From Candidatus Zixiibacteriota bacterium (GTDB lineage: Bacteria > Zixibacteria > MSB-5A5 > UBA10806 > 4484-95), in contig JAAEQD010000305.1 of NCBI GenBank assembly GCA_024231855.1, positions 16,337 to 80,336 on the forward strand: a DNA stretch of 64,000 bases, written 5' to 3'. The notes under the pieces were generated by a model that was not told the DNA's origin, did no database searches, and was given only the letters and a program-made list of their open reading frames with translations. Below, piece after piece: positions 35,420 to 43,863 of this stretch (its first letter is position 1; every line of letters begins with the position of its first letter). A program made the position numbers and the translations under genes.

Positions 35420-37368
35420 CCGCTATTGCACCTCAGTTGAATAATGGTACCAGCTTTAAGCGACTTGCCGGCCTGTGGGACCTGTTTATCGACAATGCCT
35501 GATCCCTTGATTTCGCATTCAATTCCTCTTTTGGACGCCAGGATTAACGCTTGTCTAATTGTTAAGCCTTTAAAATCCGGCATCATACTCTCCCAACCCG
35601 GTTCATCATAAAAGCCGGAGGTGGTTTTAAGTATATTATTAATGCCCTGCCCGGATATTTGAGAGGCCTTGTATTCCTGATACATCGTTTTTTGATCGCT
35701 GGACGCGTAACTTTGAACAAGTTGTTGAGGCAAAGAATAGTATCGTTCGGCGATGCATCGAAAAACCGGCGCGGCTGTTACGCCGCCATAGCGGGACGTT
35801 TTAGGTTCGTCGAACATTATAATACCCACCACCATCGGATTATCGGCGGGAAAATAGCCTACGAAAGACGCCCGGGCTTTGCGCCAATCATAACCGCGTC
35901 CATTTTCTTTCAATTTTAATGCTGTGCCTGTTTTACCGGCTATCGTAACCATTTTCGATATGGCCTGAGTGGCGGTGCCTTTGAGTACAACTTGACGTAA
36001 GAGAGTATCCAATACCGATGTCATATTGGAGGAATAGACTTTCCTGATTTTTTGCTGGCGGGCCAGTTGCCTGCTCGAACCATCGGCCCGGATAAGCTCT
36101 TTGGCGAAGAAGGGACGGTACAGGTTGCCGCCCGAAGCGATAGCGCCATACAAACTTACTATCTGTAACGGAGTCGCTGAAACGCCATGGCCGAAACTGA
36201 TATTGGCCAGGTAATGCTCTCGCCAATCGAGGGGCTCGATATAGCCGCCGGCTTCCCCGGGGAAATCCACGCCTAATGGAGTCACGAAACCGGCTTCCTT
36301 GACCGCTTTATATATTTTGTCGTCCCCCAATTCCAAAGCCATCTTGGAAACACCGATATTGGATGAATAAATCAAGACATCCCCCACGCTGAGGGTGTCA
36401 TATTCATGGTCATCACGTATGGTTCGCCTGCCGAGCCGGAACTTACCATTTTCTACGAAGATACTGTCATTAAGTTCAAATCGACCGCTTGAAAGCGCTT
36501 CGGCGGTGGCAATAACCTTAAACGTTGAACCCGGCTCATATTGATCGGTAATCGCCCGGTTGCGGGTGGCGGGTTTGCCCAAACTATCCAGGACCGCGCA
36601 GGCCAGAATCTCACCGGTTCCAGCTTTGATGAAAAGCCCGATCCCATACGCGGAATTATTTTCGATTAAAGCGGTTGTCATCTCCTGTTCGACTATTTGC
36701 TGGAGATTCAAATCTATTGTGGTAACGATATCGCTGCCGGTTTCGGGAACCACCAGGGGTTCCTCATCGAACAAATAACAGTGTCCCAGGCCATCCCGCT
36801 TTAATACGGCCTTGCCATCTTGACCTGATAGGTAATCGTCATATTGTAGTTCCAGGCCCGATAGGCCGTTGTTGTCGGTATCTACTCTACCTAACAGGGA
36901 TAACGCGAGTCTTCCGGATGGGTAAACTCGTTTGGGTTCGATAATACGGTTTAAAGTTTCGATTCCCGATTTCTCAAATTTGGCCTCCAACTGTTTCGAG
37001 GTCTTGCGGGATACCCAAAGGAAACGAGAATGTTTCTTGAATTTCGATTGCCAATTCCAAGTCCCGGTTAGGCGGCCGATTTTTTTGGCGGCGTTTTTCT
37101 TATTTTTTATATTCTCGGGGACGACATAGTAGGAATATGAATCTATATCCTGAGCCATGACCTTATTATTGCGATCAAAGACTATGCCTCGCTTCGCCTG
37201 AATATTAATAATCAGGTTTTGCTGATTATTGGCGGCATTCAAAAAACTCTCTCGCTTAATCAATTGAAGCCAGGCGAGGCGACCGATAAAAACAACCAAC
37301 ACGATAGCAAAAACTATCTTAACGATAATAAGCTTCGATTCAAGTCTTTTGCGGATTGAGTTTGTCAT
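35416..37368 (-). CDS. ftsI: Penicillin-binding protein (FtsI/PBP3) with C-terminal PASTA domain
   Basis: Class B transpeptidase that cross-links septal peptidoglycan with FtsW. The 650-residue protein has an N-terminal anchor at about residues 14-33, then a dimerisation domain. The penicillin-binding motifs are S281TFK (in EPGSTFKVIA), SSN near 335 (YSSNIGVSK) and KTGT near 478 (IAGKTGTALK). The last roughly 60 residues form one PASTA domain (MMPDFKGLTIRQALILASK), as in Spo/actinobacterial PBPs. It lies 2 nt downstream of ftsL. Confidence 0.95.
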   Translation of the reverse strand: MTNSIRKRLESKLIIVKIVFAIVLVVFIGRLAWLQLIKRESFLNAANNQQNLIINIQAKRGIVFDRNNKVMAQDIDSYSYYVVPENIKNKKNAAKKIGRLTGTWNWQSKFKKHSRFLWVSRKTSKQLEAKFEKSGIETLNRIIEPKRVYPSGRLALSLLGRVDTDNNGLSGLELQYDDYLSGQDGKAVLKRDGLGHCYLFDEEPLVVPETGSDIVTTIDLNLQQIVEQEMTTALIENNSAYGIGLFIKAGTGEILACAVLDSLGKPATRNRAITDQYEPGSTFKVIATAEALSSGRFELNDSIFVENGKFRLGRRTIRDDHEYDTLSVGDVLIYSSNIGVSKMALELGDDKIYKAVKEAGFVTPLGVDFPGEAGGYIEPLDWREHYLANISFGHGVSATPLQIVSLYGAIASGGNLYRPFFAKELIRADGSSRQLARQQKIRKVYSSNMTSVLDTLLRQVVLKGTATQAISKMVTIAGKTGTALKLKENGRGYDWRKARASFVGYFPADNPMVVGIIMFDEPKTSRYGGVTAAPVFRCIAERYYSLPQQLVQSYASSDQKTMYQEYKASQISGQGINNILKTTSGFYDEPGWESMMPDFKGLTIRQALILASKRGIECEIKGSGIVDKQVPQAGKSLKAGTIIQLRCNSG

Positions 37369-37370
37369 AT

Positions 37371-37739
37371 CTAGTCGATTACAGTCTTAATGCCTTTAAT
37401 GATTATATCCGCCATACCGGCAAATAAATTCCGATTTCGTTCAGGTCTTTTAGTCGTTTTCTCGAACAGCACCAGTCGCTCTTTGACTTCATAAGTCAGG
37501 CCATATTTGCGGGCACAACCATCTATCCAGGAGATCGATCGGTATTTCTCCAATTCGGCTTTGAGAAGTTTGTTTTTTTCGATCATTTGCTTTTTTGTGT
37601 TCTCAATTCGAGTTAATTCCCTGGACAAATTATGAGCTTCCGTTGATTTCCAAACCCACAAGATCGCCAACCCGAATACTATCGGGATGATGAAAACTAT
37701 CTTGTTATTCGATTTTTTCTTTTTGCGTCGTCTAGCCAA
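37371..37739 (-). CDS. ftsL: Cell-division protein FtsL-like
   Basis: A 122-residue bitopic protein: a basic tail MARRRKKKKSNNK, a membrane segment at about 14-29 (IVFIIPIVFGLAILWVW), then a leucine-zipper-like coiled coil (SRELTRIENTKKQMIEKNKL) and a short extracellular region. FtsL sequences are too variable for certainty, but size, topology and position between rsmH and ftsI are exact. The start overlaps the rsmH end by 8 nt. Confidence 0.85.
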   Translation of the reverse strand: MARRRKKKKSNNKIVFIIPIVFGLAILWVWKSTEAHNLSRELTRIENTKKQMIEKNKLLKAELEKYRSISWIDGCARKYGLTYEVKERLVLFEKTTKRPERNRNLFAGMADIIIKGIKTVID

Positions 37740-38682
37740 TTTTCTCTACAATTCTCATTTTTGCCGATCTAGCCCGTCTATTAACGGCTATCTCTTTGGC
37801 ATCCGGAATTAACGGTTTGGTAAACACCGGCCGAACCAATTTAACCGTGCCGCATCTGCATTCCGGCATTTTAGGCGGACAAACACATTTGCCGGAAAAC
37901 TTTTTAAATATTCGCTTTACCAAGCCATCTTCGAGTGAATGATATGATATCACCATCGCTTTGCCGCCGGTCGCCATCAAGGGCAATATCGATTCAAGGC
38001 CTTTTTCAATATGAGCGAGTTCATCGTTGACCTTAATCCGCAATGCCTGAAAAATCCTGGAAGCGGTTTTGATAAATCTGCGATCACCGACGACCGAACG
38101 AAGAATATCCGCCAACTGGCCAGTGGTTGTTATTCGCTCCGGATTATTCTTAATCGTTCTGGCCAGTATTTTGGCTTTAGGTTCTTCGCCATATGTTCTA
38201 AACAAATCAACCAATTCCTTCTCGCTCCGACTTTCGATAATATCGGCGGCGGTCGAAGCGCTACTGCCATCAAATGACATCGATAACGGTCCATCCTGAA
38301 GATATGAGAAACCCCGTTTTGGATCATCGATTTGAAATGAACCGATACCCAGATCGTATAAAATAGCGCTGATTGTAGAAATCCCCCTCCCTTGAAGGAA
38401 ATCAGTTACATTCGAAAAATTCGAGTTAATTAATTCGACCTCAATCCCCATTTGAGTCAAATGATTCTCGGTTCTTTGCAGAACCGAATTATCGAGATCG
38501 AATCCGAAGTAGCGAAATCGTTTACCGTGTGCTTTGGAAACCGCCTTAAGATGACCGCCCGCGCCAACCGTAGCATCTATAAAAAACCCATCCGGACAAC
38601 TGCTTAACTGTTCAACTACTTTATCAGCCAAAACCGGAAGATGGATTTCATCAGATAAGGATCTTTCGGGCCACCTCCTCAT
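37732..38682 (-). CDS. rsmH: 16S rRNA (cytosine-1402-N4)-methyltransferase RsmH
   Basis: SAM-dependent methyltransferase that modifies C1402 in the decoding centre. The 316-residue protein shows HLPVLADKVVEQL at the start, ATVGAGGHLKAV (SAM motif I), YDLGIGSFQIDD, and the C-terminal end VISYHSLEDGLVKRIFK, all as in MraW. A frame start at 38682 overlaps mraZ by 32 nt; the true start may be slightly different, and no good ribosome site is seen. Confidence 0.94.
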   Translation of the reverse strand: MRRWPERSLSDEIHLPVLADKVVEQLSSCPDGFFIDATVGAGGHLKAVSKAHGKRFRYFGFDLDNSVLQRTENHLTQMGIEVELINSNFSNVTDFLQGRGISTISAILYDLGIGSFQIDDPKRGFSYLQDGPLSMSFDGSSASTAADIIESRSEKELVDLFRTYGEEPKAKILARTIKNNPERITTTGQLADILRSVVGDRRFIKTASRIFQALRIKVNDELAHIEKGLESILPLMATGGKAMVISYHSLEDGLVKRIFKKFSGKCVCPPKMPECRCGTVKLVRPVFTKPLIPDAKEIAVNRRARSAKMRIVEKIG

Positions 38683-39085
38683 AAGATTCGGAACTTTCCT
38701 TTAGATATTTTTCAAATGTATCCGGGTCCCAGATCTCCATTCTATCCAGAGCCCCGTTTATTAACGCCTCTTTACCCAGTCCGGCAAGTTTGATCAGATT
38801 GGCCGTAAGATTAATCCGACCCTGACGGTCAACCTGAACATCGGCAGCATTAGCCAACGTCGCCCTTAAGTAGTAAAGGGCGTTGGGATCGGTTTGAGCC
38901 AACGAACGCAACTTTTGCTCCACTTTATCCCACTCATCCGATGGAAAAACATATAAACAGGAATTTAAACCACGGGTGATTATAAAGCTTTCGGCCGTCC
39001 CCGGCGCCCGCCGGAACTTGGCCGGGATGTTGATTCGGCCTTTCTGGTCGATTGTATGTTTGAACGAGCCCTTAAAGCCTGCCAA
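38651..39085 (-). CDS. mraZ: Transcriptional regulator MraZ
   Basis: A 144-residue AbrB-like two-domain protein, first gene of the dcw operon and its repressor in other bacteria. It opens MAGFKGSFKHTIDQKGRINIP (start within TTG at 39083-39085, with AGGAG 9 nt upstream), and the second AbrB-like repeat is VDRQGRINLTANL. It binds repeated TGGGN boxes upstream of its own gene; such boxes are visible here at 39104-39141. The end overlaps rsmH by 32 nt. Confidence 0.95.
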   Translation of the reverse strand: MAGFKGSFKHTIDQKGRINIPAKFRRAPGTAESFIITRGLNSCLYVFPSDEWDKVEQKLRSLAQTDPNALYYLRATLANAADVQVDRQGRINLTANLIKLAGLGKEALINGALDRMEIWDPDTFEKYLKESSESYEEVARKILI

Positions 39086-39103
39086 GCCGATATTCTCCTA
39101 TTT

Positions 39104-39141
39104 CCCCCACAATTACCCACAAAAGTACTCTTTAGCCCCAC
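39104..39141 (-). promoter_or_regulatory. MraZ operator boxes (three GTGGG repeats)
   Basis: On the minus strand three copies of GTGGG(G/T) occur with right-hand ends at 39110, 39120 and 39141, that is with spacings of 10 and 21 bases, so on one face of the helix. MraZ of E. coli and others binds TGGGN repeats spaced by 5 bases (10-bp period). The boxes lie in the -10/leader region of the proposed promoter, which fits autorepression. The regulator is the adjacent gene. Confidence 0.75.
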
Positions 39142-39150
39142 ATTTGTCAA
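39122..39150 (-). promoter_or_regulatory. Promoter of the dcw operon
   Basis: On the minus strand TTGACA (39145-39150), a perfect sigma-70-type -35, is followed after exactly 17 bases by TACTTT (39122-39127), a weak -10 (three of six). The start point would be about 30 bases before the mraZ start codon. One MraZ box lies inside the spacer. The -10 is poor, so confidence is moderate. Confidence 0.55.
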
Positions 39151-39409
39151 GAAAAAACTTTATGTAACTCATAGTCCTTTAAGGGATATAGGGCTAGGAC
39201 CAAAAGTATGGGGCATATCCAATATTTTTAGCCAAACTGATGACTAAAAAAAATATGAGCCCTGAAAAAACGTTCCTATAACCTCATGTCAACCAATCAT
39301 TAACGCTTGTGTTTCATAATTGCACCGCGGGTTTTCGGGTTTGGTATCACCTTTGCAAAACAGTTGAACAGAATTAGAAAATCGATAAGAAAACTTTCGG
39401 AGGGGAATT

Positions 39410-41842
39410 ATGAAAAAGCGAATTAAAATCAGCCTGATTATTATCTTCTTGATAATAAGCAACTTAGTAGCGGCTCAAGCGGCTGACGATATCTTTACTT
39501 ATAATGTGACAACGGAAATGAGTGAAATTTCGGTTGTCGAAACCGATAGGGGTATAAAGTATCGTATTGGGCCGGAAAACTATCTGGAAATAGAAGGCGC
39601 ACCGGAGATTCCGTTTAAAATCGTTAGATTGGCTCTACCGGCCAACACCAGAATCGGTGCGGTTACCGCTAACGGATCTAATATCAATCGGATAGCCCAG
39701 GGAGCCGAAATCGCCTGGCATCCGGGTGATATGCAAACGGATCTCAATATGGCTTACATACCAGCATCAAAAGATGAGGAACTGTATCGATCGAATGAGG
39801 CGTTTCCGGGCAAGTATGTCGAGTTGTTGAATAAAGGAGCGATGGGCGAACAACATCTGGCCTGTTTCGCGGTTTATCCGCTTCAATACCGTCCGGCAAG
39901 CGGGGAATTGGTTTTTGTAGGTGAGATAGAAATCAGGATTGAACTCGAAAGCCATACTCCGCCGTCCCTGCCGAATACAGCCCAGCGTTCCAGTTTGATC
40001 CATGAATTAGTCGATAATCCATTAGATATAAGCGGACCATCTCCTTCATCATCTCATGATGATGGGATCGTGCCCGGAACGACTATAATGGGCCTGGGCG
40101 CTGAATATCTGATTATAACATCCGGCGAACTGGCTCCGGCATTCTATCCATTCGCGGTCTGGAAAAACCAAAAAGGATGGACTACCGAGATAGTTCTTAT
40201 AGAGGATATTCTGGCCCGTTATTCCGGAGAAGATCAGGCGGCTCAGTTAAGGGAATATCTTAAGGAAGCCAATATGATGGGCGCTCAATGGGTGCTTTTG
40301 GGCGGTGATGAGGATATCATTCCGATCAGGTATGCTTACCCCGGTAATACAAGTACCACGCCGGCCTTAAGATACCAGCAGGTCTCCGACTTGTACTACG
40401 CCGATTTAACCGGTGAATGGGATACCGACGGCGATGGCATTTATGGTGAATATCTTCATGACGACCCTGATATTTTCCCTGAAGTTTATGTGGGAAGAAT
40501 CCCGGCGGTTTCCGTTGAGGAAGTTGAAATCTGGGTTGGCAAAGCTCTTATGTATGAACAAAATCCTAACAACGGTGATTTTGATTATCTGACACGCGGT
40601 CTATTCATCATCAACGATCAAATGAGAGATTTGAACCAGCATATCGATTTGGCGAATTTGATGCCTGACAATTTCTACGTCGATAATTCAAGTTGTGCCG
40701 AGGAGCCCAGCGGCAACGCGCAGAATCCGACTCAGCCCACCGGCGAAGATATCGTGGCGGCGATGAACGAAGGCTGGGGTTATATCAGTAATCATAATCA
40801 TGGCGGTTTCTATTATTACGCGGCTAAAACTACGGGCTATAACAACAATCCCCGATCTGACATGTTTGGCGACACGCTTAATTTCGGTAACGGAACCAGT
40901 GGTTTGTGCCGTCTTGATGAAACAAACAAGTACGGCGTGCATTATTCTATCAGTTGTTATACGGCCGCTTATGATTTCGACAAAGAGGTTTTCTGGCCGG
41001 GCCCGTTTATGACAAACAATTCATTCATGGAAGCGTACCTGTTTTTACCTGATAAAGGCGGTGTCGCGTATTTGGGTAACACTCGCTGGGGATGGGTTTC
41101 GTCATCGAATTTGATTGAGAAGAAGTTCGTTGAATACGTATTCTCCGATACAGCCAGACATCTGGCTGTAGCCGAAACGATGTCGAAATTATACTACCCG
41201 ACCAAGCGTGACCTCGGTTACGGTCATTCGGTATTCGGCGATCCTGAAATGATGATTTGGGCCAACCCTCCAACACCCTTAAATGTCTCCGTGCCCAGTA
41301 GCATACCGCTTGATTCAAACACGATAAAAGTAGAAATATCAACATCTGAAGGGCCGATTAGGGATGTAAAAGTTACGGCCTGGAAACCAGGCGAATTTTA
41401 CGCCCGTGGCACGACTGATCAAAATGGATTTCTGGAAATCCCGTTAAGCCTCGCTCAAACCGGTGATATGTATATTACGGCCGTTGGCATTGACCTACTG
41501 CCAAGTGTCGATACCGTTAATGTATACCTGCAATCGTCAGTCGGCGATGATTCAGCATTGCCCTTGCGGACAACTCTTGCTTCTAACTATCCTAATCCAT
41601 TTAACGCCAACACCGAAATAAGCTTTGCCCTGCCAAACGAGAGTCGGGTTGAGCTTGAGATTTTCGATATTGCCGGTAGGAAAGTTAAGACTTTGGTGGA
41701 TGATTATAAATCAGCCGGTACTCATATAGTAACCTGGAATGGTTTCAATGATCAGGGCAAGGTCGTGTCTAGCGGTACTTATTTCTACAGATTGAGAACC
41801 GATGGCGACAACCTGGTCAAGAAAATGGCTCTTCTGAAATAA
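39410..41842 (+). CDS. Gingipain-like C25 peptidase with C-terminal sorting domain
   Basis: An 810-residue secreted protein. Signal peptide is about 1-24 (IIIFLIISNLVAAQAAD). A propeptide-like region follows, then the C25 domain from about residue 240 with WVLLGGDEDIIPIRYAY and a histidine at 462 or 464 in NHNHGG and Cys516 in YSISCYTAAYDF as the likely catalytic pair. After a linker, the final 80 residues are a FlgD-like/T9SS type A tail (NYPNPFNANTEISFAL and SSGTYFYRLRTDG). It is therefore probably exported and surface-attached or released. It is divergent from mraZ and converges, with 26 bases of overlap, on the GT-C membrane-protein gene. Confidence 0.88.
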   Translation: MKKRIKISLIIIFLIISNLVAAQAADDIFTYNVTTEMSEISVVETDRGIKYRIGPENYLEIEGAPEIPFKIVRLALPANTRIGAVTANGSNINRIAQGAEIAWHPGDMQTDLNMAYIPASKDEELYRSNEAFPGKYVELLNKGAMGEQHLACFAVYPLQYRPASGELVFVGEIEIRIELESHTPPSLPNTAQRSSLIHELVDNPLDISGPSPSSSHDDGIVPGTTIMGLGAEYLIITSGELAPAFYPFAVWKNQKGWTTEIVLIEDILARYSGEDQAAQLREYLKEANMMGAQWVLLGGDEDIIPIRYAYPGNTSTTPALRYQQVSDLYYADLTGEWDTDGDGIYGEYLHDDPDIFPEVYVGRIPAVSVEEVEIWVGKALMYEQNPNNGDFDYLTRGLFIINDQMRDLNQHIDLANLMPDNFYVDNSSCAEEPSGNAQNPTQPTGEDIVAAMNEGWGYISNHNHGGFYYYAAKTTGYNNNPRSDMFGDTLNFGNGTSGLCRLDETNKYGVHYSISCYTAAYDFDKEVFWPGPFMTNNSFMEAYLFLPDKGGVAYLGNTRWGWVSSSNLIEKKFVEYVFSDTARHLAVAETMSKLYYPTKRDLGYGHSVFGDPEMMIWANPPTPLNVSVPSSIPLDSNTIKVEISTSEGPIRDVKVTAWKPGEFYARGTTDQNGFLEIPLSLAQTGDMYITAVGIDLLPSVDTVNVYLQSSVGDDSALPLRTTLASNYPNPFNANTEISFALPNESRVELEIFDIAGRKVKTLVDDYKSAGTHIVTWNGFNDQGKVVSSGTYFYRLRTDGDNLVKKMALLK

Positions 41843-43703
41843 CCGAAAGATTCTTAATTCGATAAAGCTCGAAGCGGTCGGTTAAATAGATTAACCGGCC
41901 GTTTCGCTTTATTATATCGGTGAACTCGAAGACACCACGGCTGAAAATATCGAAACCGGGAGTATCGCCGAAATCACTATTTGGAGAAAACTCCTCGATT
42001 ACGAATCTATCCAAAAGAATATATCGCACGTTATGCTCAACCAGATCTCGAGCCATAACCGTTCTGCCGGACGTGAAATCTACAGAAATCTGATCGGAAG
42101 GATTAAGGTATACAAATGACCTGTCTAAATAAAAACCGTCAGCCCGATTCCAGTTGGAGCATAAAATGCCTACCACCGCCTCAGGCTCGGAGGTGGCATT
42201 GAGGAATTGCCAGATATTGTAATACGGCAGGGCTAAAACCTTCTGCGATGAGGATAATTGGTTGGGATTCAGGACCGAAACGGTTTGCAGAAATTCATCG
42301 CGATCTACAAGACCGACCGCCGTCTTGATCCGATATGCGCCATCGCGAACCAGTTGAACGCCGCTGATGGCGGTTAGAAGACATATACCGGCAACGGCAA
42401 TTAAACCGGAAGATCTACTGACGCGAAACAATTTTTCGACAATGTAAGCCGCTGCCAGGGCCAAAAACGGAATTATCGGCATCAGATAACGCGCATTCGG
42501 CCAGGCGATATACCAAAACAGAAAAAAGACCAATGAAATCAACAAGGCCTTATAAATAATCATCGGGACATCTTTAAGAAGTAGTATTAAGGGCAAAAAT
42601 ACAAATGGGACAGGGCCCATACGGCCGCGAAAGATATCGGGGAAATAGGCCAACCTGAAAGGTGATGTGATAAAATTAATGACGGTCTGGTTTTCACTTT
42701 GGACATTGGTAGCTTGATTAAAACTATCGAAAACCGGGTGCCAGTACGGCGAATCGAATAAGCCGTTGAAAAAGGGATAAACCGGATTGCCCGTCAAGAT
42801 ATAAGATTTCAGATACCACGGCAAACCGAATAATAAAGCGATCAGGCAAAACAGGGATATATCTTTTAACCGGTGGCGGGAGATTATCAAAATTGCCAAT
42901 AGGGCCAAAACAAAAATTAAAGAATTTGTCTTGGTTGAAGCCGCCAGTCCGGCAAAAATACCGGCAAACACCAGTTGTTTGAATTTATTCGATTCGTGAT
43001 AATCAAAATAAAACATAAACGAAGCTAAAACGAAACCAGTAGCCAGGTAGTCATTTTTAGCATCGGTTAAACTGCTCATGAAAAGCGGGATAGCCCCCAT
43101 AACTATTAGCGGGAGCGCGGATGAGCCGCCGGTTATTCGATTATAACCTCGCGCTAATAACATTATGACCATCACTCCGATTAAAAACACGAAAAACTGG
43201 GCCGCTTCAGGAGAAATAAACGAAACGATAGGCGTTAAGAGAACTTCCGAATTTAAAGCCGTAGTCGATAACGCGATAAACGGATAGAACTGAATGCCGC
43301 CGTCGCCGGCCCAGAGCTTAGGCAGGCCCAGATGGTAATAAAGCGTATCATTTTTTATAGGCGGGGAAAGCGACGACAGGCCGGCAATCAAGAGAACCCC
43401 GGCCAGCAGAAGCAAAGGGATTAAATATGATCGATTGATAGAAAATTCATATCGGGCCAGGGCGCGGCGGCCCGGAATCGCGAAAATAAATACGAAAATC
43501 ATGTAAACAACAAAAAACACACTACTATAGGCGCCCAATATCCCTGCGAGAAATAATATTATAACCGATAAACCGCAGCCGGCGAAAAATCCTGTAAAAA
43601 AATCGATTTTCTGCTTCAAAACTTTACCGAAAAAGACTACACCCAAACCTCCGAGGGAGATACAAAATACCAGGCCGAACAATAAATCGACAGCTAATTT
43701 CAT
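41817..43703 (-). CDS. GT-C/GT39-like membrane glycosyltransferase
   Basis: A 628-residue polytopic membrane protein with about 11-12 hydrophobic segments, then a soluble C-terminal domain from about residue 480. The sequence resembles dolichyl- or polyprenyl-phosphate-dependent mannosyltransferases (ArnT/PMT superfamily), with a periplasmic loop SSLSPPIKNDTLYYHLGLPK and DAKNDYLATGF. Acidic residues in the first loop, the usual catalytic feature of GT-C, fit PPIKND. Donor and acceptor are unknown. The start overlaps the 46-residue peptide stop by 4 nt. The stop lies inside the C25 protease gene end on the other strand. Confidence 0.75.
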   Translation of the reverse strand: MKLAVDLLFGLVFCISLGGLGVVFFGKVLKQKIDFFTGFFAGCGLSVIILFLAGILGAYSSVFFVVYMIFVFIFAIPGRRALARYEFSINRSYLIPLLLLAGVLLIAGLSSLSPPIKNDTLYYHLGLPKLWAGDGGIQFYPFIALSTTALNSEVLLTPIVSFISPEAAQFFVFLIGVMVIMLLARGYNRITGGSSALPLIVMGAIPLFMSSLTDAKNDYLATGFVLASFMFYFDYHESNKFKQLVFAGIFAGLAASTKTNSLIFVLALLAILIISRHRLKDISLFCLIALLFGLPWYLKSYILTGNPVYPFFNGLFDSPYWHPVFDSFNQATNVQSENQTVINFITSPFRLAYFPDIFRGRMGPVPFVFLPLILLLKDVPMIIYKALLISLVFFLFWYIAWPNARYLMPIIPFLALAAAYIVEKLFRVSRSSGLIAVAGICLLTAISGVQLVRDGAYRIKTAVGLVDRDEFLQTVSVLNPNQLSSSQKVLALPYYNIWQFLNATSEPEAVVGILCSNWNRADGFYLDRSFVYLNPSDQISVDFTSGRTVMARDLVEHNVRYILLDRFVIEEFSPNSDFGDTPGFDIFSRGVFEFTDIIKRNGRLIYLTDRFELYRIKNLSVISEEPFS

Positions 43704-43840
43704 AAGCCCAGAAGTCCCTTAATCCTGGCAATACGCGACAGGCCAAAGAGAATAAAATAAGTGCCGAAAGCCAAAAACAGATAAACGGCGATAAGTAGCG
43801 GTTTCAGTTTGTTATTTTGATGCTTTTCTGAATCTTCCAT
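43700..43840 (-). CDS. Small membrane protein, 46 residues, between glycosyltransferases
   Basis: The frame reads MEDSEKHQNNKLKPLLIAVY at the start, then a single hydrophobic stretch LLIAVYLFLAFGTYFILFGL (about 15-34) and a basic end RIARIKGLLGL. The TGA overlaps the ATG of the GT-C gene (ATGA), and it lies 23 nt after the GT2 gene, so it behaves as part of the operon. The topology resembles small accessory subunits of membrane glycosyltransferases. No ribosome site is clear. Function is unknown. Confidence 0.6.
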   Translation of the reverse strand: MEDSEKHQNNKLKPLLIAVYLFLAFGTYFILFGLSRIARIKGLLGL

Positions 43841-43863
43841 AATTCAAAACTACAGTGATTTTA

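Larger units (their letters stand above)
39086..39409. other. Divergent intergenic region between mraZ and the C25 protease
   Basis: About 320 bases. The mraZ side has a -35/-10 pair and three MraZ boxes (see separate entries). The C25 protease side has a GGAGG 7 nt before its ATG; its promoter is not obvious. No coding frame is convincing between the two. Confidence 0.6.
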
